This document shows positions 1-5,300 of a stretch of DNA of 5,356 nucleotides, piece by piece. The notes beneath the pieces are model-generated. The model was not told the DNA's origin. It did no database searches and was given only the letters and a program-made list of their open reading frames with translations. The first letter of the stretch is position 1, and the number at the start of each line of letters is the position of its first letter. Source of the stretch: Planctomycetota bacterium (GTDB taxonomy: Bacteria > Planctomycetota > UBA11346); NCBI GenBank assembly GCA_013816645.1, contig JACDEC010000258.1, positions 1 to 5,356 of the forward strand, read 5' to 3'. Both the position numbers and the translations under genes were made by a program.

Positions 1-1
1 C

Positions 2-82
2 CTTGCATCCGACCACCGGGGCCGGCGACATCTGAAAGACATTTCTGATACAGGACACGAGCGAGTGGTCGTACCCGGGTAG
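2..82 (+). pseudogene. 3' end of an IS630-type transposase (partial, probably a remnant)
   Basis: The frame entering from the left edge ends in LKDISDTGH (codons 32-58). This closely matches LKDISESGH, the C-terminus of the complete IS630 transposase in this window. The similarity also holds at DNA level over the terminal repeat (35-58). In the intact element a TAA follows the His codon at once. Here the next bases are GA, so the frame reads eight more codons (ERVVVPG and stop TAG at 80-82). The residues before LKDIS (HRGRRH) differ clearly from the intact copy, so this is a different element and not a second copy. Most of the gene lies outside the window, so it could be a full transposase or a decayed stub. 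The lost TA junction favours a remnant or a rearranged end. Confidence 0.6.
35..58 (+). repeat. Right terminal repeat of a second IS630-family element
   Basis: This 24-base stretch matches the right end of the complete IS (2676-2699) at 20 of 24 positions. The first 11 bases (AAAGACATTTC) and the last six (GGACAC) are identical, and the four differences lie between them. Orientation is the same as the complete IS, so the body of this element would extend leftwards out of the window. The flanking dinucleotide is GA, not the TA expected next to an intact IS630 end. Confidence 0.65.
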
Positions 83-84
83 TC

Positions 85-101
85 TCGCGGCTATGCCGCG
101 A
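85..101 (+). other. Short perfect hairpin after the transposase remnant
   Basis: A 7-bp perfect stem (TCGCGGC at 85-91 with GCCGCGA at 95-101) closes a 3-base loop. It begins three bases after the TAG at 80-82. No T-run follows, so it is not a canonical intrinsic terminator. It may be chance in GC-rich DNA or a weak transcript end. Confidence 0.3.
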
Positions 102-152
102 CCTGCGTCCAAGCTGTCTCGCCCGCCGCATCGGGATCACCTCTCCCCGCGC

Positions 153-158
153 TATGAT
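153..158 (+). promoter_or_regulatory. Possible -10 box (TATGAT) for the small gene
   Basis: TATGAT differs from the sigma-70 -10 consensus at one base and stands out in very GC-rich surroundings. I see no convincing -35 hexamer 16-18 bases upstream. If used, transcription would start around 164-166, which leaves a leader of about ten bases with the Shine-Dalgarno sequence almost at the 5' end. Weak call. Confidence 0.25.
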
Positions 159-164
159 GCGGTC

Positions 165-170
165 GAGGTG
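165..170 (+). promoter_or_regulatory. Ribosome binding site that sets the small-gene start
   Basis: GAGGTG matches the anti-Shine-Dalgarno complement and lies four bases before the ATG at 175. This supports 175 over the in-frame ATG at 154, which has no comparable site. Confidence 0.6.
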
Positions 171-174
171 GACC

Positions 175-378
175 ATGAGCGTCGAACACGTCTTCTACAC
201 GATCTCGCACCGGGCCGACGGCTGGCACGCCGGTCAGATGGACCAGCCCAGCGAGCGGGTGTTCGCCAGCCAGGAAGCGGCGCTGAAATGGTGCAGGCAG
301 CAGGTCCGTCAGGGCAGCACGGCCGCCGCGCCCGAGGAGGGGACCTACAGCGACGCCGAGGTCGAGATCCGCGAGTAG
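175..378 (+). CDS. Small hypothetical protein, 67 aa
   Basis: I do not recognise this protein with confidence. The predicted product starts MSVEHVFYTISHRADGWHAG, is soluble, and has no signal peptide, membrane segment or cysteine cluster. The layout is an N-terminal beta-rich stretch with a central GW, then F-A-S-x-x-x-A leading into an amphipathic helix with W and C (about residues 35-50), and an acidic tail ending EVEIRE. That pattern of strand, GW, strand, then helix with 'F-x-S/T-x-x-x-A' loosely recalls DUF2188-type small domains; this is a resemblance only. Codon third positions are almost all G or C, which supports real coding and makes the overlapping frame on the same strand (from 93) a shadow. 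The ATG at 175 is chosen for its Shine-Dalgarno sequence. The hydrolase gene follows within 11 bases, so the two are probably co-transcribed. Confidence 0.7.
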   Translation: MSVEHVFYTISHRADGWHAGQMDQPSERVFASQEAALKWCRQQVRQGSTAAAPEEGTYSDAEVEIRE

Positions 379-389
379 GCGTGTTGCGC

Positions 390-1394
390 ATGGGCCAATT
401 CGCTCCATTGCCTGCGCTGCTGGTGGCGGTGTTGGCGCTGGTCTGCGCCGGTTGCGGGAACGACCGCCCGACGGCGGTGGCACCGGCACCGGGTACGACG
501 GTCATCGCCCCTGGGCCAGAAGCTGCATCCGCCGACGTCCAGGCCGCGCTCGCGCTCGAAGTCCCCATACCCGGCGTCGAAGGATTGCGCGCCACCGCTT
601 CGGTCCCCGCCGGCGCCGGGCCGTTCCCATTGGTGATCTTCTCGCCCGGGCTGGGGCGCTCCGGCAACGCCTACGGCTTCTACGCCGATGCTTGGACCAA
701 CCGTGGGTACGCGTGCCTGCGCCTGTCGCATCCCGGCAGCGACATCCGCATCTTCGCGGACAAGGCGTTCTGGAACCTGCGCTCGACCGGCGAGAAGGTC
801 GCGCGTGATCCGCAGGAATGGCAGGCGCGGGTGCGCGACGTGCGCGCGACCATCGATGCCCTGCCTGGTCTCGCGCAGCGGCACGCCGGCCTGGGCCGGA
901 TCGATGCTGGTCGGATCGCGGTGGTCGGGCATTCCTACGGCGCCTTCACCGCGCTCGCGGTCGCCGGCCTGCGCGTCAATCTGCCCCAGCGCCCAGCCGC
1001 AGAGCTCGGCGATCCGCGTCCGCTCGCCTTCATCGCCATGGCGCCGCCAGGACCGGGCGATGCCATCGGTGACCAAGCCTTCGCTGCGATCGAGCGCCCG
1101 GTGCTGGTCCTCGCCGGCGGCAACGACACCCAGGAGGACATGCGCGGGAAAGAGCATCCGCCCGCGTGGCGCGAGCGCCCGTGGCAGCTGATGGCCCCGG
1201 GCGGCAAATGGCTGCTGACCATTCCCGACGCCCATCATTTCACCTTCTCTGATGGCGGCGGTCGGCAGAAGCGCGCTGATCCCGCGCACCTCGAGCGCAT
1301 CTCGGCGACGTCAGCCGACTTCCTCGATGCGTACCTCAAGGAGGACGCGCGAGCCCACGATCGGCTGCGCGCCGCCGGAGCCCGCTCCCGCTAG
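390..1394 (+). CDS. Predicted lipoprotein alpha/beta-hydrolase (dienelactone hydrolase/PAF-acetylhydrolase-like)
   Basis: This 334-aa protein is a probable exported esterase- or lipase-type hydrolase of unknown substrate. Residues 5-21 form a hydrophobic signal segment ending CAGC, so Cys22 is the likely lipidation site. The -3 Cys is unusual for a lipobox, and Gly at +2 does not signal inner-membrane retention. The hydrolase domain starts near residue 55 with a family-style motif (FSPGLGRSG, where relatives often have FSHG) around the oxyanion loop. The nucleophile elbow is GHSYG with Ser182. Asp246 (GGNDTQED) and His282 or His283 (DAHHFTF) are the likely remaining triad members. Layout and length suit the COG4188-like group. 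Start: ATG 390 leaves no positive charge before the hydrophobic core. In-frame GTG 381 (adding Met-Leu-Arg) or TTG 384 would supply an Arg and are real alternatives; no strong Shine-Dalgarno sequence decides. The in-frame extension back to 93 overlaps the small gene and is not protein-like. Confidence 0.85.
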   Translation: MGQFAPLPALLVAVLALVCAGCGNDRPTAVAPAPGTTVIAPGPEAASADVQAALALEVPIPGVEGLRATASVPAGAGPFPLVIFSPGLGRSGNAYGFYADAWTNRGYACLRLSHPGSDIRIFADKAFWNLRSTGEKVARDPQEWQARVRDVRATIDALPGLAQRHAGLGRIDAGRIAVVGHSYGAFTALAVAGLRVNLPQRPAAELGDPRPLAFIAMAPPGPGDAIGDQAFAAIERPVLVLAGGNDTQEDMRGKEHPPAWRERPWQLMAPGGKWLLTIPDAHHFTFSDGGGRQKRADPAHLERISATSADFLDAYLKEDARAHDRLRAAGARSR

Positions 1395-1399
1395 CCGCA

Positions 1400-1445
1400 T
1401 TCGGATTTCGCGGGGCGCTGGCGCCGATTTTCCGCGAAATCCGAA
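1400..1445. other. Long hairpin after the hydrolase gene
   Basis: A 14-bp perfect inverted repeat (TTCGGATTTCGCGG at 1400-1413, complement at 1432-1445) encloses 18 bases that can themselves fold (GGCGC/GCGCC). It starts five bases after the hydrolase stop codon. This is the expected place for a terminator or a REP-like mRNA-stabilising element. No T-run follows directly; the nearest AT-rich patch (TTAATTT) is about 12 bases downstream. Function as a 3'-end structure is an inference. Confidence 0.55.
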
Positions 1446-1466
1446 GGCTCTGGACTCTTAATTTCT

Positions 1467-1481
1467 GGGGACTTCGTCCCC
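1467..1481. other. Small GC hairpin (GGGGAC-TTC-GTCCCC)
   Basis: A perfect 6-bp stem closes a 3-base loop, followed by CGGGCCCCC. It is the second of three hairpins in the gap between the hydrolase gene and the IS. No T-tract is present. Confidence 0.4.
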
Positions 1482-1490
1482 CGGGCCCCC

Positions 1491-1515
1491 GCAGGATGCT
1501 TATTCAGCATCCTGC
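1491..1515. other. Perfect 10-bp hairpin next to the IS target site
   Basis: GCAGGATGCT (1491-1500) pairs perfectly with 1506-1515 across a 5-base loop, TATTC. Its last base directly precedes the TA (1516-1517) where the IS630 element inserted. It may be a terminator-like structure or a repeat that attracted the insertion; the sequence alone does not decide. Confidence 0.55.
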
Positions 1516-1518
1516 TAA

Positions 1519-1540
1519 TGTCCCGACTCTGAAATGTCTT
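1519..1540 (+). repeat. IS630 left terminal inverted repeat
   Basis: These 22 bases, beginning TGTCCCGACTC and ending AAATGTCTT, are the exact reverse complement of 2677-2698. A looser similarity continues inward: ATTCCT recurs on both sides at slightly different offsets. Confidence 0.93.
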
Positions 1541-1568
1541 AAACAATGATTCCTCTGGGGCGTAGTAT
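1539..1568 (+). promoter_or_regulatory. Possible transposase promoter
   Basis: A weak -35-like TTAAAC (1539-1544) at the inner edge of the left repeat and TAGTAT (1563-1568; overlapping alternative TATGTT at 1566-1571) are separated by 18 bases. They lie just upstream of the transposase ribosome binding site. Neither hexamer is a good consensus match. Confidence 0.3.
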
Positions 1569-1573
1569 GTTTC

Positions 1574-1578
1574 GGAGG
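1574..1578 (+). promoter_or_regulatory. Ribosome binding site of the transposase
   Basis: GGAGG stands five bases before ATG 1584 and supports that start. Confidence 0.65.
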
Positions 1579-1583
1579 CACCA

Positions 1584-2702
1584 ATGGGTCGTCCGGCAAC
1601 ACCGATCTCGCTGACCGAAGATGAACGCAGGACGCTGGCAGGCTACGCGAGGCGTTTCACCTCTGCGCAGTCAGTGGCGAAACGCGCGGCCATCATCATG
1701 GCTTTGGCCGAAGGAAAGGCCGGGAAGGTCGTCGCTCGCGAGCAGCGAACGTCGCAAGTTACGGTGTGCTATTGGCGAAAGCGTTTCCTTGCCGGGCGGC
1801 TCGGCGGATTGACCGACGCTCCGCGCAGTGGTCGACCCCGTTCGATCAGTGACGCGCGCGTCGAACGGGTGGTCGTTGCGACCCTTGAGCAGAAGCCAGT
1901 GAACGCGACCCACTGGAGCACCCGCGATATGGCCAAGCACATGGGCATATCGCGCAGTTCGGTGGCCCGCATCTGGAAGGGCTTCCGTTTGCAGCCCCAC
2001 CGGGTTGGCACCTTCAAGCTGTCGAAGGATCCGGACTTCGTGCCGAAGGTGCGTGATGTTGTCGGACTGTACCTGAATCCCCCCGACAACGCGTTGGTGC
2101 TCTGCGTCGACGAGAAATCGCAGATCCAGGCGTTGGATCGGACACAGACCGTCCTGCCTTTGCAGCCGGGGCGCATCGAGAGGCGAACGCACGACTACAT
2201 CAGGCATGGGGTAACGTCGCTGTTCGCCGCCTTGAATGTCGCAACGGGGGAGGTCATCGGCGAGTGCCATCGGCGCCATCGCGCCAAGGAGTTCGTCGCG
2301 TTTCTCAAGCGCATCGAAGCCGAGGTTCCCACTGGACTCGATGTCCATATCGTCCTCGACAATTACGCGACGCACAAGACGCCGACTGTGAAGCGGTGGC
2401 TCACCAAGCATCCGCGGTTCACGTTCCACTTCACGCCGACCGGATCGTCCTGGCTGAACCAGGTCGAACGCTTCTTCGCGCTGATCACCGGAAGGATCCT
2501 ACGACGAGGAGTCCACCGCAGCGTCAAAGAGGTCGTCGACGCGATCGCCGCGTACCTCAAGCTGAATAACGAGAATCCGAAGCCATTCTCGTGGGTGAAG
2601 TCAGCGGACGAAATCCTGGGATCGATCGAGCGCTTCTGCCAGTACACGCTCCGGGCTCACGCGCCAGGAATTCTCAAAGACATTTCAGAGTCGGGACACT
2701 AA
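1584..2702 (+). CDS. IS630-family DDE transposase, 372 aa
   Basis: This enzyme catalyses cut-and-paste transposition of the surrounding element into TA sites. Roughly residues 25-75 form a helix-turn-helix DNA-binding region (AKRAAIIMALAEGKAG onward), followed by a second helical region (about 90-145) containing STRDMAKHMGISRSSVARIW. The catalytic core has the DDE set: Asp176 (LCVDEKSQ), Asp259 (IVLDNYATHKT) and Glu295 (SSWLNQVERFFA), with 35 residues between the last two, as usual in the IS630/Tc1/mariner superfamily. Length is full for the family, and no frameshift is seen. The start is fixed by GGAGG at 1574-1578. The TAA stop (2700-2702) is formed by the flanking TA duplication plus the next host base, so the open frame ends exactly at the element border. 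Confidence 0.95.
   Translation: MGRPATPISLTEDERRTLAGYARRFTSAQSVAKRAAIIMALAEGKAGKVVAREQRTSQVTVCYWRKRFLAGRLGGLTDAPRSGRPRSISDARVERVVVATLEQKPVNATHWSTRDMAKHMGISRSSVARIWKGFRLQPHRVGTFKLSKDPDFVPKVRDVVGLYLNPPDNALVLCVDEKSQIQALDRTQTVLPLQPGRIERRTHDYIRHGVTSLFAALNVATGEVIGECHRRHRAKEFVAFLKRIEAEVPTGLDVHIVLDNYATHKTPTVKRWLTKHPRFTFHFTPTGSSWLNQVERFFALITGRILRRGVHRSVKEVVDAIAAYLKLNNENPKPFSWVKSADEILGSIERFCQYTLRAHAPGILKDISESGH
2677..2698 (-). repeat. IS630 right terminal inverted repeat
   Basis: This is the exact reverse complement of the left repeat. It lies wholly inside the transposase gene and encodes its last residues (KDISESGH), so the transposase C-terminus and the transposition end are constrained by the same bases. 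Confidence 0.93.
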
Positions 2703-2716
2703 CGGTGCGGCACCGT
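2702..2716. other. Palindrome beside the right IS junction
   Basis: ACGGTGC and GCACCGT form a 7-bp perfect inverted repeat around one central G, starting directly after the right TA. A 1-base spacer cannot form a normal RNA hairpin loop without losing inner pairs. It could be an operator-like palindrome or chance. Before the insertion it would have lain immediately right of the 10-bp hairpin at 1491-1515. Confidence 0.35.
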
Positions 2717-2773
2717 GCGCTCTGCGCGGCCCGCCGCTTGCGGGCGTCCTCCCAATCGCTGCGATCCCCAGCC

Positions 2774-4627
2774 ATGGCCGAAGCAGTCGTCAAGAAACCG
2801 GTGAAGTTGGCGACCGCGTGGCGCGAGGCCCGCGAACTGGTCGCGCGCAACCGCGGTCGGCTGATGCTGGGATTGGTGTTCCTGCTCATCGGCCGCGCCG
2901 CCGGCTTCGTGCTGCCGGCCTCGAGCAAGTGGCTGGTCGACGAGGTCATCGCCAACCAGCGCTGGGACCTCCTCGCGCCGATGGCGGCTGCGGTCGCCGG
3001 CGCCGGGTTGCTGCAGGCCGGCACCGACTTCGCCCTGGCCATGCTGCTCGGGGTCGCCGCCCAGAAGGCGATCAACGACCTGCGCAAGGACGTCCACGCT
3101 CACGTCACCCGCCTGCCGCTGCGCTTCTTTGATTCGACCCAGTCCGGCGTACTGATCTCGCGGATCATGACCGACGCCGAGGGCATCCGCAACCTCGTCG
3201 GGACCGGCCTGGTGCAGATGGTCGGGGGTTCGCTGACCGCGCTGGTCGCGCTCGCCATCCTGTTCTGGGTCAACTGGGAGCTGACCCTGGCCATCCTCGT
3301 CGGCCTGCTGGTGTTCGGCGGGCTGATGGCTTTCGCGTTCAAGCGCTTGCGCCCGATGTTCCGCCAGCGCGGCAAACTCAACGCCGAGGTCACCGGGCGG
3401 CTCGGCGAGTCGCTGGGCGGCATCCGCATCGTCAAGGCCTACACCGCCGAATCCCGCGAGCAGGCGGTGTTCGCCGGCGGCATCGACAAGCTGTTCGGCC
3501 TGGTGCGCTCCACCATGCTCGGCGTATCCGGCCTCGGGGCCTTGACCTCGGCCGGCATCGGCCTGGCGAGCGCCCTGATCCTGCTGGTCGGCGGCCGCGC
3601 CATCGCCGGCGGCACCATGACCATGGGCGACTTCATCTTCTACGGCTTCCTCACCGGCCTGGTCGCGGCGCCGATGGTGCAAATGGCCTCGATCGGCACG
3701 CAGATCACCGAGGCTTTCGCCGGGCTCGACCGCATCCGCGAGCTGCGCCGCGTGGTCGCCGAGGACGCCGGCGACGCCGAGCGCATCCCGTGCCCGCCGC
3801 TGAAGGGCGCGGTCGAGTTCCGCGCGGTGTCCTTCGCCTACGACCCGGGCAAGCCGGTGCTTAGCGACATCTCGTTCGTCGCTCCGGCAGGAACCACCAC
3901 CGCCCTGGTCGGACCCAGCGGCTCGGGCAAGAGCACGCTGATCGGCCTGATCATGGCGTTCCAGCGGCCCGGTGAAGGCGCCATCCTGGTCGACGGCAAC
4001 GACCTTGCCGGCATCCGCCTGGCCGGCTACCGCGGCCAGCTCGGCGCGGTGCTCCAGGACAACTTCCTGTTCGACGGCACCATCGCCGAGAACATCGCCT
4101 TCGCGCGGCCCGCCGCGTCGCGCGCCGAGGTCGAGACCGCGGCGCGCATCGCGCGCTGCGACGATTTCGTGCGCGGCTTCGACCTCGGCTACGACACCAT
4201 CGTCGGCGAACGCGGGGTGAAGCTGTCGGGCGGCCAACGCCAGCGCGTGGCCATCGCCCGCGCCCTGCTCGCCGATCCGCGCATCCTGATCCTCGACGAA
4301 GCGACGTCGTCGCTCGACAGCGAGAGCGAGGCGGCGATTCAGAGCGGCCTCCAGGAGCTGCGCCGCGGGCGCACCGCCTTCGTCATTGCCCACCGGCTCT
4401 CGACGATCCGCTCGGCCGACGTCATCCTGGTGCTCGATGGTGGCCGCATCGTCGAGCGCGGCACCCACGACGAGCTGATCGCGCTCGACGGACGCTACCG
4501 CCAGCTCCACGACACCCAGTACCGTTTCGAACGCGAACGCTTCGTCAATCCGGGCGAGGAGCATCCGTCGACGCTCGAGCGGCCGGGCAAGCCCGCCGCC
4601 AACCGGCCGGCTCAGGCGCCGTCGTGA
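2774..4627 (+). CDS. ABC exporter, fused membrane and ATPase domains (ABCB/MsbA-like), 617 aa
   Basis: This is an inner-membrane half-transporter expected to work as a homodimer, using ATP to export a substrate that cannot be inferred here (lipid, peptide or drug). Residues about 28-310 form the transmembrane domain, with hydrophobic spans near 30-50, 65-90, 147-167, 170-190, 255-276 and 290-305. The nucleotide-binding domain has every motif: A-loop Tyr356, Walker A GPSGSGKST (380-388), Q-loop Gln428, signature LSGGQ (484-488), Walker B ILILDE (504-509, catalytic Glu509), D-loop SSLD and switch His540. A polar, proline-containing tail follows. All sites are canonical, so it does not need a partner half-transporter. 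ATG 2774 is chosen because protein similarity style begins there; no clear Shine-Dalgarno sequence precedes it. The frame stays open back into the IS (to 2591), but that extension is a shadow. The IS end lies 74 bases upstream of the start, so expression may now depend on IS-derived or readthrough transcription. Confidence 0.93.
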   Translation: MAEAVVKKPVKLATAWREARELVARNRGRLMLGLVFLLIGRAAGFVLPASSKWLVDEVIANQRWDLLAPMAAAVAGAGLLQAGTDFALAMLLGVAAQKAINDLRKDVHAHVTRLPLRFFDSTQSGVLISRIMTDAEGIRNLVGTGLVQMVGGSLTALVALAILFWVNWELTLAILVGLLVFGGLMAFAFKRLRPMFRQRGKLNAEVTGRLGESLGGIRIVKAYTAESREQAVFAGGIDKLFGLVRSTMLGVSGLGALTSAGIGLASALILLVGGRAIAGGTMTMGDFIFYGFLTGLVAAPMVQMASIGTQITEAFAGLDRIRELRRVVAEDAGDAERIPCPPLKGAVEFRAVSFAYDPGKPVLSDISFVAPAGTTTALVGPSGSGKSTLIGLIMAFQRPGEGAILVDGNDLAGIRLAGYRGQLGAVLQDNFLFDGTIAENIAFARPAASRAEVETAARIARCDDFVRGFDLGYDTIVGERGVKLSGGQRQRVAIARALLADPRILILDEATSSLDSESEAAIQSGLQELRRGRTAFVIAHRLSTIRSADVILVLDGGRIVERGTHDELIALDGRYRQLHDTQYRFERERFVNPGEEHPSTLERPGKPAANRPAQAPS

Positions 4628-4650
4628 GCACCGACCGCGATCGGCTCACG
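4623..4650. terminator. Hairpin shared by two convergent gene ends
   Basis: CGTGAG (4623-4628) pairs with CTCACG (4645-4650). After a CA bulge, CCGA (4631-4634) pairs with TCGG (4641-4644) around a 6-base loop. Each outer arm contains a stop codon: TGA of the exporter at 4625-4627 and, on the other strand, TGA of lemA at 4648-4646. The position suggests a bidirectional 3'-end structure, but there are no T-runs, so intrinsic termination is unproven. Confidence 0.45.
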
Positions 4651-5245
4651 GGCCCGAAGGCCCTGGCGGAGTGGTCGCCGCTGGCCGGCTGAAATCGACT
4701 TTTGGCGCGGTGCGCGCGCCTTCCGGGGCGGCCACGTATTCGCGCGGCTTGACTTGCGCCATGAAGTTCCCGACCAAGCCCATCGGGCTGCGCAGGTAGG
4801 CGTTGAGTTCCTTGACTGTGTCGTTGTAGCGGCCGCGTTCGACCGCCAGCCGGTTCTCGGTGCCCTCGAGCTGATCCTGGAATTTCAGGAACGACTCGTT
4901 GGCGCGAAGCTGCGGGTAATTCTCCTGGAGCATGAGCAGGCGCGACAGCGCGCCTTCGACCGCGCCGGTGGCCTGGGCCTTGGCTTCGGCGGTGGGCGCC
5001 GAGAAGTAGGCCTGCCGCGCGTTGGCGATGTCGGTGAAGATCTGGCTCTCGTGCGCGGCGTACCCCTTCACGGTCTCGATCAGACTGGGGATGAGGTCGT
5101 AGCGCCGCTGCAGCTGGTTCTCGACGTTGCCCCATTGGCCCTTCGCCGTTTCGTCGAGGGTGACGATGCGGCGATAGCTGTTGCAGCCGCCAATCAGCAG
5201 GATCAGCACGATCGCGCCGATGATGAGTAAGCCCTTGCCCTTCAT
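4646..5245 (-). CDS. lemA: LemA family membrane-anchored protein, 199 aa
   Basis: LemA proteins are widespread small helical envelope proteins of unclear biochemical role. This one has a short basic N-terminus (MKGKG), one hydrophobic segment at residues 6-20, then GGC with Cys21 that could be a lipidation site, although Gly at -2 makes it a poor lipobox. Family hallmarks are present: SYRRIVTLDETAKGQWGNVE from residue 23, QRRYDLIPSLIETVKGYA (46-63), ENYPQLRAN (108-116) and EGTENRLAVERGRYN (127-141). The rest is predicted long helix, with a Pro/Ala-rich tail specific to this copy. Length is typical. The start at 5245 is set by GGAGG just upstream and by the hydrophobic anchor directly after it; the in-frame ATG at 5347 would add a non-family extension overlapping the neighbour gene. 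It lies 55 bases after that gene on the same strand, so an operon is likely. Confidence 0.93.
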   Translation of the reverse strand: MKGKGLLIIGAIVLILLIGGCNSYRRIVTLDETAKGQWGNVENQLQRRYDLIPSLIETVKGYAAHESQIFTDIANARQAYFSAPTAEAKAQATGAVEGALSRLLMLQENYPQLRANESFLKFQDQLEGTENRLAVERGRYNDTVKELNAYLRSPMGLVGNFMAQVKPREYVAAPEGARTAPKVDFSRPAATTPPGPSGP

Positions 5246-5249
5246 GATG

Positions 5250-5255
5250 CCTCCA
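5250..5255 (-). promoter_or_regulatory. Ribosome binding site of lemA
   Basis: On the minus strand TGGAGG stands four bases before the ATG at 5245. It decides this start over the upstream in-frame ATG at 5347. Confidence 0.6.
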
Positions 5256-5300
5256 GGAGTTGCCAGGTGTTGAGTGTTGGTTGAGAGTCGAGGTCGAGGT

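Larger units (their letters stand above)
1518..2699 (+). mobile_element. Complete IS630-family insertion sequence, 1182 bp
   Basis: The element is bounded by 22-bp perfect terminal inverted repeats (1519-1540 and 2677-2698), each preceded by one non-matching outer base (A at 1518; C at 2699, which reads G on the opposite strand). It is flanked by TA on both sides (1516-1517 and 2700-2701), as expected for IS630 elements, which duplicate a TA target. It contains a single gene, an intact 372-aa DDE transposase. Length and organisation are normal for the family. Codon use is visibly less G/C-biased than in the flanking genes, consistent with acquisition. Perfect ends and an unbroken frame suggest recent insertion and possible activity. 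It lies between the hydrolase and exporter genes and breaks neither. Confidence 0.93.

Noticed and set aside
72..81. 10-bp palindrome TACCCGGGTA
   Set aside because: It has no spacer, partner repeat or promoter nearby that would make it an operator. It is likely chance in GC-rich DNA.
93..389. N-terminal extension of the hydrolase to ATG 93
   Set aside because: The extension overlaps the small gene in another frame, is Arg/Pro/Gly-rich like a shadow, and would bury the signal peptide 100 residues inside the protein.
345..1289. A 314-codon antisense frame across the hydrolase gene
   Set aside because: The sense frame has a signal segment and a catalytic-triad pattern. The antisense product has no recognisable motif and is explained by codon bias.
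1671..2429. A 252-codon antisense frame inside the transposase
   Set aside because: It lies wholly within an intact DDE transposase and has no motifs of its own.
2591..2773. 61-residue N-terminal extension of the ABC exporter starting inside the IS
   Set aside because: It is an out-of-frame reading of the transposase 3' end and the junction. The exporter protein begins naturally at ATG 2774.
2699..4564. A 621-codon open frame antisense to the whole ABC exporter gene
   Set aside because: It mirrors a GC-rich gene with strong third-position bias, which keeps antisense frames open. Its composition (repetitive D, G, A, Q, R) is unlike a real protein, while the sense strand has complete ABC motifs.
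4754..5230. A 158-codon plus-strand frame opposite lemA
   Set aside because: Shadow of lemA; the product is low-complexity with no motif, while lemA family motifs are clear on the other strand.
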